A DNA stretch of 41,519 nt, taken from positions 1-41,519 of IMG/VR virus record IMGVR_UViG_3300042934_001367. The stretch is one strand, 5' to 3'. The number at the start of each line of letters is the position of its first letter. The first letter of the stretch is position 1. Shown one piece after another: positions 1 to 7,079 of the stretch. Origin of the DNA: a virus. Position numbers and translations under genes: made by a program. The notes under the pieces are model-generated. The model saw nothing but the letters and a program-made list of their open reading frames with translations. It was not told where the DNA came from and made no database searches.

Positions 1-107
1 AAAATCATCCTTTCTATTTGTTTTTTTAAATTGCAAATATAAGGATTAAATGCTAAAATGATTGTGAAGACGTGCATTTAACCTTACATTTGGTTATGTG
101 TTCCTGT
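1..107. other. Left-edge intergenic segment, no gene seen
   Basis: No start codon with a convincing ribosome site and frame is visible here. The segment holds an inverted repeat, TTAAATGC at 46-53 and GCATTTAA at 74-81, with a 20-base loop. It could be a small hairpin or a protein site. An integrase gene would be expected further left, outside the window, because none is found inside. Confidence 0.4.
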
Positions 108-144
108 AATGCCTGGTACTGCGAATACTGGGCATTATTTTTTT
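108..144 (+). terminator. Rho-independent terminator-like hairpin
   Basis: The arms AATGCCTGGTA (108-118) and TACTGGGCATT (126-136) pair over 11 positions, two of them G-U, around a 7-base loop. A run of seven Ts follows (138-144) on the plus strand. It would stop plus-strand transcription coming from the left before it runs antisense into the immunity genes. The minus-strand side has no T run, so it is not a good terminator for the ImmA gene itself. Confidence 0.6.
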
Positions 145-598
145 ATATCATCTTAAGGACATATAAACTTGGCTCGAAATAAATTTCATAATTATCTAAT
201 TTTACGCTTAACCCATATTTATGTTTATAACATTCAAGAGCATCCTCCAAAAAATTTTCTGTGACTTCTAAAAACTCAGCCATTTCAGCTTTATCTTTGC
301 ATCTGCTTTCATAAGCACGAATAATACCTATGAGTCCAATCTGTTTGTCAAATGCCCATTGCCTGGCCTTTAATTCTTGTTTTCTGTTATCTATGTAAGA
401 CAAATCTAGTATATTGCCTGCATTGGTATGATAATGTCCTAACTCCTCAGCTAACACGCACGATTTCTCTATTGACGTCATATCTTTTTTTATAGCGACC
501 TTATTATTTACTACAAGCCCTTTATTGCCCTTTAAACGCTTTTCTTTTACTATTAAACCCTTATCTTCGCATTCTCTTATTAATTCCTCGTATGTCAT
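143..598 (-). CDS. immA: ImmA/IrrE-family metalloprotease (anti-repressor)
   Basis: The protein has 151 residues. The zinc-site helix is LAEELGHYHT near residues 49-58. It carries the EELGH form, common in clostridial phage members, in place of textbook HExxH. In ICEBs1 and phi105-type elements ImmA cleaves the partner repressor ImmR to induce the element. Here the gene lies 23 bases downstream of the repressor gene on the same strand and is probably cotranscribed from the promoter at 1385-1413. The start is ATG at 598. The absence of a self-cleaving peptidase domain in the repressor fits this mode of induction. Family assignment is confident; the repressor as substrate is inferred from context. 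Confidence 0.88.
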   Translation of the reverse strand: MTYEELIRECEDKGLIVKEKRLKGNKGLVVNNKVAIKKDMTSIEKSCVLAEELGHYHTNAGNILDLSYIDNRKQELKARQWAFDKQIGLIGIIRAYESRCKDKAEMAEFLEVTENFLEDALECYKHKYGLSVKLDNYEIYFEPSLYVLKMI

Positions 599-621
599 GT
601 ATTGTCCCCCAGTATGCCATT

Positions 622-1344
622 TTAGAAATTGTCATCATCCATCAAATCATAGTCATGTTGTTTATCTTCCTCTAAAGCTCCATCAATTTCATGTGCTGCT
701 TTAAGTATTAGGTGTTCCTGCACTTTTTTATATTTATCAATGTATGTGAGCTCTTCTACTCTTTTTATGGCTTCATGCTGGCCTATGTCATTAAGTTTAT
801 TATAGTTTGATATTAGGTTTTTTTGATTTTTAGTCAATGCCTGTTCATAGTTAGTTGGCTTTTGCTCGCCAATTACATCAAAGAAATCTTCTTCGGGAGT
901 GCCTATGGGTCCGTCATAAGATGGTATTTCTTGTCTAGCAAGTGCAGCTCTTAGTGTGCTACCAGGTAATCCCAATACTTCTGCTACTTTAGTTATCCAC
1001 GAATATCCAATTTCATTTTCTCCACCGAATTCTCCTGGTATAAAAGTATCAATATTCTGAAGCCAATATAAAGGAACTCTTGACTTTGATGCAATATCTT
1101 CCAAAGTCATTCCACTTTCTTCTAGTCTCTCTTCTATTATACTGCTAACTGCTTCGCCTGTTAAACGTTCAATAGATATTTTTAATGCGTCAGCAATTTT
1201 CACTAATACTTCATTATCACTTTTTCTCTTACCATTTTCTAATTTGCTTATAGTAGATTGCGGAATTCCTGTTAGTTCAGATAATTTGTATGTTGACATA
1301 TTTTTTGTTTCTCTAAATTTTCTTATACGATCTCCTATCGTCAT
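622..1344 (-). CDS. Phage repressor, XRE-family HTH protein (CI/ImmR-like)
   Basis: The protein has 240 residues. The N-terminal XRE helix-turn-helix spans about residues 4-60 (MSTYKLSELTGIPQSTISKLE). A second HTH-like block is visible near residues 78-135 (MTLEDIASKSRVPLYWLQNI). There is no S24/LexA-like peptidase segment, so it is unlikely to self-cleave. Together with the adjacent ImmA gene this suggests ImmA-driven inactivation. It is transcribed leftward from a promoter whose spacer contains one of five operators, so autoregulation is likely. An AAGGAGAC ribosome site lies just before the ATG. Confidence 0.88.
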   Translation of the reverse strand: MTIGDRIRKFRETKNMSTYKLSELTGIPQSTISKLENGKRKSDNEVLVKIADALKISIERLTGEAVSSIIEERLEESGMTLEDIASKSRVPLYWLQNIDTFIPGEFGGENEIGYSWITKVAEVLGLPGSTLRAALARQEIPSYDGPIGTPEEDFFDVIGEQKPTNYEQALTKNQKNLISNYNKLNDIGQHEAIKRVEELTYIDKYKKVQEHLILKAAHEIDGALEEDKQHDYDLMDDDNF

Positions 1345-1384
1345 ATTAGTCTCCTTTAATTCTAAAATAGAATATTATGATTAA

Positions 1385-1413
1385 ATGATAATTCAAAATT
1401 GGAATAATGTCAA
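1385..1413 (-). promoter_or_regulatory. Leftward repressor promoter
   Basis: Read on the minus strand: -35 TTGACA (1413-1408), 17-base spacer, -10 TATCAT (1390-1385). The 15-bp operator at 1391-1405 fills the spacer, so a bound repressor should block polymerase and limit its own synthesis. Confidence 0.75.
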
Positions 1414-1485
1414 GAAAATAAAAGAAAAAGCAAGAAAAGCATGGAATGTGTATCTTTTTTTGCTCGAAATGAGTCGAAAACAGAA

Positions 1486-1514
1486 TTGCAATAATTCGAA
1501 AACAGAATTATAAT
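1486..1514 (+). promoter_or_regulatory. Rightward early (cro) promoter
   Basis: -35 TTGCAA at 1486-1491, 17-base spacer, -10 TATAAT at 1509-1514. The operator at 1494-1508 lies wholly in the spacer, and further operators flank it at 1472-1486 and 1522-1536. It probably drives the early operon from the Cro-like gene onward. Confidence 0.8.
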
Positions 1515-1562
1515 ACAAATAAGTCTAAAATAGAATTACATGAAAGGAGATGAAAGAAATAA

Positions 1563-1757
1563 ATGTCAATAAACGAAAACATAAAGCAAAAAAGATGTGA
1601 AATCGGCTTAAGCCAGTATGAATTAGCCATAAGGGTTAAATCTTTAAACCAGTCTCAAATATCTAAAATTGAACAAGGAATTCGAACTGTAACAGCAGAA
1701 GATTTGATTTCTATTGCAAAGGCATTAGATGTTTCTGTTAGTGAGTTAATTAGCTAA
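1563..1757 (+). CDS. Cro-like XRE-family regulator
   Basis: The protein has 64 residues and is essentially a single XRE helix-turn-helix (IGLSQYELAIRVKSLNQSQI, then SKIEQG). Size, position and orientation opposite the repressor fit a Cro protein that turns down repressor synthesis. GAAAGGAG precedes the ATG by a short gap. It is the first gene of the rightward early operon. The operators around 1359-1536 are its likely targets; this is inferred. Confidence 0.85.
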   Translation: MSINENIKQKRCEIGLSQYELAIRVKSLNQSQISKIEQGIRTVTAEDLISIAKALDVSVSELIS

Positions 1758-1766
1758 TGAAAGAAG

Positions 1767-2672
1767 GTGAGAAAACTGCATTTGTATGTGAACCAAATAA
1801 TTATAAAAGACGGTAGACGGGCGATTGACCAGAACAAAGTTTATGAACTAGCAGAGAGTATTAAGCAAGTTGGTTTATTTCATCCAATTACAGTAAGAGC
1901 GGATGATAATGGAAATTACACATTGATTGCCGGTGCTCATAGACTAGAAGCATTCAAGCTTCTTGGCAAAGAATCTATTGAGTCAAAAGTAATAATGAAA
2001 AATGATCTGCAGACGGAGCTTATAGAAATTGATGAGAATTTAATCAGAAATGAACTTAACTATGTGCAGAGGAGTGATTTGCTGACACGGAAAAAGGAAA
2101 TTTATGAAGAACTTTATCCAGAGACAAAAAGAGAAGCAACATTAAAGCAAAACCGAAACGCAAATATTGCGGAACGGGAAAAGCCCTCTTTTGTAGAAGA
2201 CACTGCCGCCAAAACTGGATTAAGTAAAAGAACCATAGAAACTGAAATTCAAATATCTAAAAATGTCATTCCTGAAGCAAAGCCTGTGCTGCAAGAACAA
2301 AACATTCCAAAGACTGAAGCCATCAAGCTTGCCAGGGAGACACCTGAAGAGCAGAAAAAAATCATTCCAATCTTTGAGAGCGGACAGACAAAGAAGGTTG
2401 AAGAGGCTAAAAAAATCATAGACCCGATTGACGAGGAATACGACAAGATTGTTAAAGAAATTGAAGCTAAGGACAAACGAGTTAAGAAAGTGATGAAGTT
2501 GCTTGACTATACTCAATTCCTTGGGATAACAGAGCAGAGCATACAAGAATACTTTGATGTATTTCCAAAGAACAGAGACAGTTTTGTCAAAGATTTAGAG
2601 AGATTAAAAAGCATAATTGATGAAACGATTGAAATTTTTAATACCACAAATCAGATAAGGAGGGTTAAGTAA
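1767..2672 (+). CDS. ParB/Spo0J-like DNA-binding protein
   Basis: The protein has 301 residues. The ParB N-terminal fold is recognisable: a KVYELAESIKQVGLFHPITV segment, then the GAHRLEAFKLLG motif (GxHRxxA, the CTP/phosphate-binding arginine patch of ParB proteins). An HTH-like stretch (AKTGLSKRTIETEIQIS) follows near residue 150, then a long charged helical C-terminus. No ParA partner is visible, so a role in replication or regulation is as likely as partition. The start used is GTG at 1767. TTG at 1782 in the same frame is possible. The C-terminus overlaps the next gene by one base. Confidence 0.78.
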   Translation: MRKLHLYVNQIIIKDGRRAIDQNKVYELAESIKQVGLFHPITVRADDNGNYTLIAGAHRLEAFKLLGKESIESKVIMKNDLQTELIEIDENLIRNELNYVQRSDLLTRKKEIYEELYPETKREATLKQNRNANIAEREKPSFVEDTAAKTGLSKRTIETEIQISKNVIPEAKPVLQEQNIPKTEAIKLARETPEEQKKIIPIFESGQTKKVEEAKKIIDPIDEEYDKIVKEIEAKDKRVKKVMKLLDYTQFLGITEQSIQEYFDVFPKNRDSFVKDLERLKSIIDETIEIFNTTNQIRRVK

Positions 2673-3073
2673 TGAGAATGGATAGAAAAATCAAACAGCG
2701 AATCATGCAGATTATGGAAGATGAAGCTAATCTGGAACAAGAATTTGTAGTTGATTTGATTAAGCAGTTAGCTCCTGCACTTGATGTTGAAAATTTAAAA
2801 GAAGCCAAATATAAGACAATGGCAAATGGCATCATAAGACAACTTAAGGATGAGACAGGTATCAGAGACATATTTGTTATTAATAACGAAGAAGATTTTA
2901 CTGAATACGTTAATGTCTCTAAAAGTAAAAAAATCGATGATTTAAAGAAGGTTCAGGCAAGGCTTGAAAATAACATCAATGGTAATACAAAGTCATTAGA
3001 AAAGGTTAAGAGCAGACTCTTCTTGTTAGAAAATCAAATGTCTATTTCAGACCTTAGTGTAAAGGAGGTCTAA
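2672..3073 (+). CDS. Unknown early protein with coiled-coil C-terminus
   Basis: The protein has 133 residues, with no recognised domain. Residues about 85-125 are heptad-like and strongly charged (KKIDDLKKVQARLENNINGN onward). It is translationally coupled to the ParB-like gene (ATG overlaps that stop region) and followed three bases later by the excisionase-like gene, so it belongs to the early operon. Function unknown. Confidence 0.6.
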   Translation: MRMDRKIKQRIMQIMEDEANLEQEFVVDLIKQLAPALDVENLKEAKYKTMANGIIRQLKDETGIRDIFVINNEEDFTEYVNVSKSKKIDDLKKVQARLENNINGNTKSLEKVKSRLFLLENQMSISDLSVKEV

Positions 3074-3076
3074 CCA

Positions 3077-3370
3077 ATGGCTGATAAACTACTTACCAAA
3101 AAAGAACTTGCTGAACGTTGGCAGGTAGAAGAAAGAACAATTGATAATTGGCGAAAAGATGGGGTGGTTCATGCAGTCAAAGGAATACCGGTAGTCAGGT
3201 TTACTGAACAGCACATTTTGGAACTTGAAGGAGTTAAGCTTGACAGAATGTCACCACTGGAAAGAAGAAGACTAGAACAAGAAATTGATAGCCTAAAAAG
3301 TCAGAATGAACAGCTAAAAGGAATTATCAGCAAAGTGCTGGCAGAAACATCACAAGTAGTAGGGATGTAA
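3077..3370 (+). CDS. HTH DNA-binding protein, excisionase/MerR-like
   Basis: The protein has 97 residues. An N-terminal winged-helix/AlpA-like segment (LTKKELAERWQVEERTIDNW) is followed by a coiled coil near residues 60-90 (PLERRRLEQEIDSLKSQNEQ). This layout is seen in phage excisionases and small phage regulators. AAAGGAGG lies just upstream. The specific role, excision or transcription control, cannot be told from sequence alone. Confidence 0.65.
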   Translation: MADKLLTKKELAERWQVEERTIDNWRKDGVVHAVKGIPVVRFTEQHILELEGVKLDRMSPLERRRLEQEIDSLKSQNEQLKGIISKVLAETSQVVGM

Positions 3371-3381
3371 AGGAGGGATAA

Positions 3382-3591
3382 ATGGCAAATAAATCTCAGA
3401 TAGAAGAAAAAGATACATGCCACGTATGTGGATGCGGATACATAACAAGATCGTCAGATTGGAAAAGGATGTGTAAATGTAATAGTAATCCTAAATTATA
3501 CGACGTCTTACGGGATAGTTTTGAAAAAGCTTTCAATGAAGATGACGGGGAAGTACAAGAAAAAAGTTTAGAACTAAGGAGGGAAAAATGA
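3382..3591 (+). CDS. Small zinc-binding early protein
   Basis: The protein has 69 residues. A Cys cluster in the first half (CHVCGCGY, then CKC about 18 residues later) suggests one zinc site. The rest is charged and helical. GGAGGG precedes the ATG, and its end overlaps the start of the 3D-domain gene by four bases. Function unknown. Confidence 0.55.
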   Translation: MANKSQIEEKDTCHVCGCGYITRSSDWKRMCKCNSNPKLYDVLRDSFEKAFNEDDGEVQEKSLELRREK

Positions 3592-4127
3592 ACCTAAAAC
3601 AACAAAGATTTGCTCTGATTACATTACTGGCCGGAAGCATGTTGATGCACCTGGTATATGGTATCGAAGGCGCTGAACAGATGGACACTCTTGAGTCAAA
3701 GGTCATAATCTTGGAATTAAATCAAAGCTACCTTGAGCAACGCAATGCAGAGCTAGAAGTAGAAAATGACATCCTGGGTAGGCAGCTTAGACAGTGTGAA
3801 TTGGACAAACAGTATGTCGGTGAGTTTGAGATCACTTATTACACTGCAGGTCCGGAAAGCACAGGCAAGACTCCGGATCATCCAGCTTACGGCATAACCA
3901 GGAGCGGAACAACCGTAAAAGAGGGACAAACTATTGCAGCTGACTGGACAGTTCTCCCGGAGGGAACCAAGGTCTACATAGAAGGTGTCGGCGAAAGAAT
4001 TGTTGAAGACACCGGCGGTGCTATAGTTGGCCAAGCAATTGATGTTTATGTCGAAGATGTGAATGAAGCCCTGGAGAACGGCCGACACATGGCAAGAGTT
4101 TGGATAGTGGAGGATGCTGATGTTTAA
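3588..4127 (+). CDS. Membrane-anchored 3D-domain protein
   Basis: The protein has 179 residues. A hydrophobic segment at about 9-26 is a signal anchor, and residues 32-72 look like a coiled coil. Residues about 78-170 form a 3D (Asp-Asp-Asp) domain: YYTAGPESTGKTPDHPAYG, IAADWTVLPEGTKVYI, VEDTGG and IDVYV. This double-psi beta-barrel fold occurs in Rpf/YabE-type and MltA-type cell-wall enzymes. A wall-active protein in the early operon is unusual, since phage lysins are normally late. It may act in superinfection control or remodel the host wall; both are inferred. Confidence 0.78.
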   Translation: MNLKQQRFALITLLAGSMLMHLVYGIEGAEQMDTLESKVIILELNQSYLEQRNAELEVENDILGRQLRQCELDKQYVGEFEITYYTAGPESTGKTPDHPAYGITRSGTTVKEGQTIAADWTVLPEGTKVYIEGVGERIVEDTGGAIVGQAIDVYVEDVNEALENGRHMARVWIVEDADV

Positions 4128-4344
4128 TATGTTAAGAAATATTATAAAAATTGAAGTGGCAAATACGACAGCAATTTATTGTCCTAAATGCGGAAGTATT
4201 GGAGTAGTACATTCAACACCTGAAGTCCATAAAAACGGTAAATATCATGATGAAATTTATGCAGTTGAATGTAAAAGTTGCGGATGTACCGGGAGCATAA
4301 CGGAATCATGGATAATCGACAAATCGGAGGGCGATGATGATTAA
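4114..4344 (+). CDS. Zinc-ribbon protein (Lar-like size)
   Basis: The protein has 76 residues with a two-knuckle zinc ribbon, CPKCGS at about 23-28 and CKSCGC at about 53-58, separated by a beta-like stretch. The pattern resembles restriction-alleviation (Lar) and related phage ribbons, but the match is only to the knuckles and size. It overlaps the 3D-domain gene by 14 bases and the next small ORF by a few bases, so the genes are coupled. Confidence 0.5.
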   Translation: MLMFNMLRNIIKIEVANTTAIYCPKCGSIGVVHSTPEVHKNGKYHDEIYAVECKSCGCTGSITESWIIDKSEGDDD

Positions 4345-4450
4345 AAAGTTTATTGAGCACTTCAAGGATCCGCTGGAGTACTGGAGACTTAAATGGTGCC
4401 TGGCAATGATGTTTTACATCGGAATGTTCCTGATTATTTGGAGGTGGTAA
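4337..4450 (+). CDS. 37-residue membrane peptide
   Basis: The protein begins MIKKFIEHFKDPLEYWRLKW and ends with a hydrophobic helix rich in Met, Phe, Ile and Trp. CGGAGGG at 4325-4331 is well placed for ATG at 4337, and the stop TAA at 4448 lies next to the ribosome site of the following gene. Single-pass phage peptides of this kind are common in early operons. Function unknown. Confidence 0.5.
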   Translation: MIKKFIEHFKDPLEYWRLKWCLAMMFYIGMFLIIWRW

Positions 4451-4452
4451 AT

Positions 4453-4794
4453 ATGGCTGAATATTTACAATTCAGGTGTTGTATGTGCCCAAACATTAAT
4501 CTAAAAGAAACTGTTTGTCCTGGAGTAAAGTTTACTCCTCATCCAGATTCATCCGTTTGCAGATTTGTAAAAACTTATGTGGATAATAGAGGTTGGATAT
4601 ATTTTGTGAGATCTGGGATAGGTTCAGACCGATTTAAAGCATTTTATTCTAAAAATGAAGAAGATTTTAAAAATGGACGACGTCAGCACGGAATGGGCGC
4701 ATTAAAGTGGAGAGAAAAATTTGATGATGCTCAAAGTGATTTGAATCAATATGCTAGAAAGAAAGGATGGAAGGTGTATGAATCAATACAATAG
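4453..4794 (+). CDS. Unknown early protein with Cys-rich N-terminus
   Basis: The protein has 113 residues from ATG 4453. This start is chosen over an upstream in-frame ATG (4393) because GGAGGTGG lies just before it and the upstream part overlaps the membrane peptide gene. The Cys pattern CCMCP, then C and C, may bind metal near residues 8-35. The middle (WIYFVRSGIGSDRFKAFYSK) looks beta-rich. No family recognised. Confidence 0.6.
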   Translation: MAEYLQFRCCMCPNINLKETVCPGVKFTPHPDSSVCRFVKTYVDNRGWIYFVRSGIGSDRFKAFYSKNEEDFKNGRRQHGMGALKWREKFDDAQSDLNQYARKKGWKVYESIQ

Positions 4795-4987
4795 CGAGTA
4801 TTACATAAAAGGCGAATTTCGAAATTTTTATCTTGGAGACACTCTGGTTGTTACAACTGAAAATGAAATGGAAATCGTAGGAACTCTTTCAACACTTGGA
4901 CCGAAAGGAATATATCTCGACATACCAGGCAATAAAAACGCAAAGTTCATTAACTACAACAAAATATCAATAATTGAAAAACGATAG
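4778..4987 (+). CDS. Small beta-barrel-like early protein
   Basis: The protein has 69 residues from ATG 4778, with AAGGATGGAAGGTG upstream. The pattern of short strands (DTLVVTTENEMEIVGTLSTL and GIYLDIPGNKNAKFINYNKI) resembles an SH3/Sm-type small barrel, which would suit RNA or DNA binding. No direct family match is recognised. It overlaps the preceding gene by 17 bases in another frame. Confidence 0.5.
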   Translation: MNQYNSEYYIKGEFRNFYLGDTLVVTTENEMEIVGTLSTLGPKGIYLDIPGNKNAKFINYNKISIIEKR

Positions 4988-4999
4988 GAGGTTTTGAGG

Positions 5000-5155
5000 T
5001 TGTGGCCATTTTATTAAGACGTTATAGATTTACCAACGATAAAAATCAGCGAAAGAAAATTAGAACCTACCAACAAGACAACTAAAAAAGCAGCAAATAA
5101 GGCCAAAAAAGAAGTACAAGCACATAAGAAGATTTACAGAAAACAAGGGAGGTAG
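5000..5155 (+). pseudogene. Small early gene broken by an in-frame TAA
   Basis: AGGAGG at 4986-4991 is spaced ideally for TTG at 5000. That frame reads MWPFY, then TAA (5015-5017), then continues open as DVIDLPTIKISERKLEPTNK and a Lys/Ala-rich tail of about 26 more residues to TAG at 5153. The simplest reading is a 51-residue gene with a nonsense codon (for example CAA to TAA). A competing GTG at 5002 gives an uninterrupted 27-residue basic peptide in another frame (to 5085). It could be the real product, but it looks less protein-like. Confidence 0.4.
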
Positions 5156-5157
5156 TA

Positions 5158-5379
5158 ATGCACAGTGAATGGAAAGTAACATCAAATTTAATCGGCGGCG
5201 AGAAGATGTATGCTGTTTATCGCTTAAGAAACACAGCTGAGGTTGACCATTCTGGCAACAGAGAATATGCAGGAGGGTGGTCCAGTTATAGAGAGGCAGC
5301 TGCCATGTTTGCTTCAGAGTTGAACAAAGCAGAGGAGGCTAAGGATGAAAGTAAAAATTACTCAAATAACACCGTATGA
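5158..5379 (+). CDS. Unknown small early protein
   Basis: The protein has 73 residues with a GGGAGG ribosome site immediately upstream. The sequence has a beta-like front (WKVTSNLIGGEKMYAVYRLR), which often marks small phage proteins, and a helical acidic tail. It overlaps the next gene by 35 bases in a different frame. Function unknown. Confidence 0.6.
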   Translation: MHSEWKVTSNLIGGEKMYAVYRLRNTAEVDHSGNREYAGGWSSYREAAAMFASELNKAEEAKDESKNYSNNTV

Positions 5380-5563
5380 TAGTTTTAATCTAGTTGGATC
5401 TATAGGAGATTTAGATATAACTACTTTAGAAATTGATAAAAGACTAGAAATTCTTATTGGAGAAAACATTTTAAGAACTTCTAATATCAAAGAAATAAAT
5501 AAGACAGACTCAGGAGTTGACGTAACTACAAAAAATAGTCTTTACCAGCTAACTTACTTGTAG
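5345..5563 (+). CDS. Unknown small early protein
   Basis: The protein has 72 residues. GCAGAGGAGG precedes ATG 5345. The composition (alternating hydrophobics, few Cys or Pro) suggests a small alpha/beta fold with no recognised motif. It is nested against the end of the preceding gene, so the two are translationally coupled. Confidence 0.55.
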   Translation: MKVKITQITPYDSFNLVGSIGDLDITTLEIDKRLEILIGENILRTSNIKEINKTDSGVDVTTKNSLYQLTYL

Positions 5564-5575
5564 GCAGGTAAGCTT

Positions 5576-5719
5576 ATGAAAAAGGCTATCTGTGTCATCT
5601 GCAATGAAGAGTTGGGCGTAAGTAAATATGTAAATGAAAAAACTTATATCTGTTATGCGTGTGACTGGAAGATGAAAAGAAATCTACCTATTAAACTTGG
5701 AAGGAGGCGAAAGAAATAG
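5576..5719 (+). CDS. 47-residue zinc-ribbon peptide
   Basis: The protein begins MKKAICVICNEELGVSKYVN, with CVIC at 6-9 and CYAC at 26-29, two CxxC knuckles of a zinc ribbon, and a basic C-terminus (KLGRRRKK). The ribosome site is weak (AGGTAAG). The last bases contain AAGGAGG (5701-5707), the ribosome site of the following gene, which supports tight packing of real genes. Confidence 0.55.
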   Translation: MKKAICVICNEELGVSKYVNEKTYICYACDWKMKRNLPIKLGRRRKK

Positions 5720-6363
5720 CACTTTATTCTGATTCAGAGATTTGTATGTTATACCGGGAAGCAAAGAATAAGAAGCATCAAATTGAAATCGTAAAACAAT
5801 TGACCGGATATTGTGATTTACAGATTGAGTACATATTGAAAAAAGGAGGAGTATTAGAATTGAAAGACGATAAGAAAGCAATGATCATGGAGCAATATAA
5901 CAAAGGACTTAGTGATACTGACATTGCCAGAGAAACAGGAATTGCACAAAGCCAGGTATCCACATTCCTTCGCGGTGAGAAATTACCAGCTAACGGGAAA
6001 GCCTGGGGTGGAAAGAAGAAAGAGACATCTGTTTCACCTAATGTTCAAAAAGTTGTTTCGGAAATAATTGAAAAAGTACAAGAAGTAAAAGCACCAGAAA
6101 AAATTGAAAAAGAGGTGGACAAAGCAGTGAAAGAAATTAAAACTGTTCAACCAGAAGTAAAACAGATCCAAACGGAAGTGCTTAAAAATCTAAAGAGCGA
6201 AACACAGAAAAATTATGAAGAGCTCAAAGAAGTGCTGCCAAAATCAATACCAAATCCAGAAGACATGCCGATTAATTACGACGTAATTGAAACCTTAACA
6301 CCGCAGCAGTACTACGAGCTGGCAAAGATGACAATAGAACTTTTAAAAACAATTTGGGGGTAA
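5716..6363 (+). CDS. HTH protein with a possible AUA start and fused N-terminal domain
   Basis: The first in-frame ATG is 5746 (205 residues) and lacks a ribosome site. A strong AAGGAGG at 5701-5707 is 8 bases from an in-frame ATA at 5716. The region from there reads IALYSDSEICMLYREAKNKK, which resembles the start of small clostridial phage proteins. A second strong site, AGGAGG at 5844-5849, precedes in-frame TTG 5860, which would give a 167-residue protein with an HTH (MIMEQYNKGLSDTDIARETG). So this may be two ancestral genes joined in frame, with the first start mutated. The C-terminal half (about 90-170) is a Lys/Glu-rich coiled helix. Confidence 0.55.
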   Translation: MALYSDSEICMLYREAKNKKHQIEIVKQLTGYCDLQIEYILKKGGVLELKDDKKAMIMEQYNKGLSDTDIARETGIAQSQVSTFLRGEKLPANGKAWGGKKKETSVSPNVQKVVSEIIEKVQEVKAPEKIEKEVDKAVKEIKTVQPEVKQIQTEVLKNLKSETQKNYEELKEVLPKSIPNPEDMPINYDVIETLTPQQYYELAKMTIELLKTIWG

Positions 6364-6367
6364 AAGA

Positions 6368-6598
6368 ATGGTTATTTTAAGTCAAAACAAAACAGAAATC
6401 ATTAACTTCGATAATGTACAAAATCTAAATTTAGTTGAAAAAACAGACAGCGTAATAATTGAAGCTCACTATACTGACGGAACTGTAAATCAAGTTGCAG
6501 AGTACAGTGATAAAAAATTTGGAAACAAAGTACTTAATGAATTGTTTACTGGCTACAGAGGCAGCGCTGGTTACAGTTTGCCAGCTGACAGGAGGTAA
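6368..6598 (+). CDS. Unknown small early protein
   Basis: The protein has 76 residues. ATG 6368 lies five bases after the preceding stop, with GGGGGTAAAAG upstream. The beta-like pattern (NVQNLNLVEKTDSVIIEAHY) suggests a compact fold. No family recognised. It lies in the early operon between two HTH-containing genes. Confidence 0.55.
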   Translation: MVILSQNKTEIINFDNVQNLNLVEKTDSVIIEAHYTDGTVNQVAEYSDKKFGNKVLNELFTGYRGSAGYSLPADRR

Positions 6599-6603
6599 TC
6601 ACC

Positions 6604-7026
6604 ATGGACCATACATGTACAACATGTTTTTACAGTAAAGGTAAGGGCTGTGAAATATTAAAATCACAAGTCAAAGGAAAGTGCTCCTCCTGGGCTGATG
6701 AAGCAGAAGCAAAAAGAAGAGAAGATGCTATAAATAAGTACTCTGATCCATATGGTAATGTAGCAGCAACAAAAAAACTTACAAGTGATCAGATTAATCA
6801 ACGTACAAAAGTAAGATTGGAAAATATTAAGAAACGAGGAGGTAAAACAGTCAAAGATGTTTTAGATGAGCGCTTCATGGATCTCTACCAGCAAGGGATG
6901 TCAGACGGAGAGATTGGCGATTTACTGGGGATGGACTATGCAAGAGTTTACGACTACAGGCACGACAAAGGTTATATTGCTAATAATAAAAGAAACCGCT
7001 CTACGGCAATAGAAGCGGCAATGTAA
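6604..7026 (+). CDS. Zinc-site plus HTH early regulator-like protein
   Basis: The protein has 140 residues. An N-terminal Cys set (C5, C8, C16, C27) probably binds one zinc. The C-terminal half has a resolvase/sigma-like HTH (LYQQGMSDGEIGDLLGMDYA, then RVYDYR). CAGGAGG precedes the ATG. This arrangement occurs in phage proteins of unknown function. DNA binding is likely but its target is unknown. Confidence 0.6.
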   Translation: MDHTCTTCFYSKGKGCEILKSQVKGKCSSWADEAEAKRREDAINKYSDPYGNVAATKKLTSDQINQRTKVRLENIKKRGGKTVKDVLDERFMDLYQQGMSDGEIGDLLGMDYARVYDYRHDKGYIANNKRNRSTAIEAAM

Positions 7027-7079
7027 AGAAAATTAACTAATCCGTGTTAATTATAACACATAACTTCAAGGAGGTAAAG

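Larger units (their letters stand above)
1345..1562. promoter_or_regulatory. Lysis-lysogeny control region with five operators
   Basis: Five copies of a 15-bp near-palindrome, consensus ATTCKAAAAYAGAAT, lie at 1359-1373, 1391-1405, 1472-1486, 1494-1508 and 1522-1536. The second sits exactly inside the spacer of the leftward repressor promoter. The fourth sits exactly inside the spacer of the rightward cro promoter. The first covers the repressor leader and the fifth the cro leader. This is what a shared CI/Cro operator set looks like. The binding protein is inferred from position. Confidence 0.82.

Noticed and set aside
5002-5085. 27-residue GTG peptide (VAILLRRYRFTNDKNQRKKI onward)
   Set aside because: Shares the ribosome site with the better-placed TTG frame; basic and without recognisable pattern. 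Treated as the alternative reading of a broken gene.
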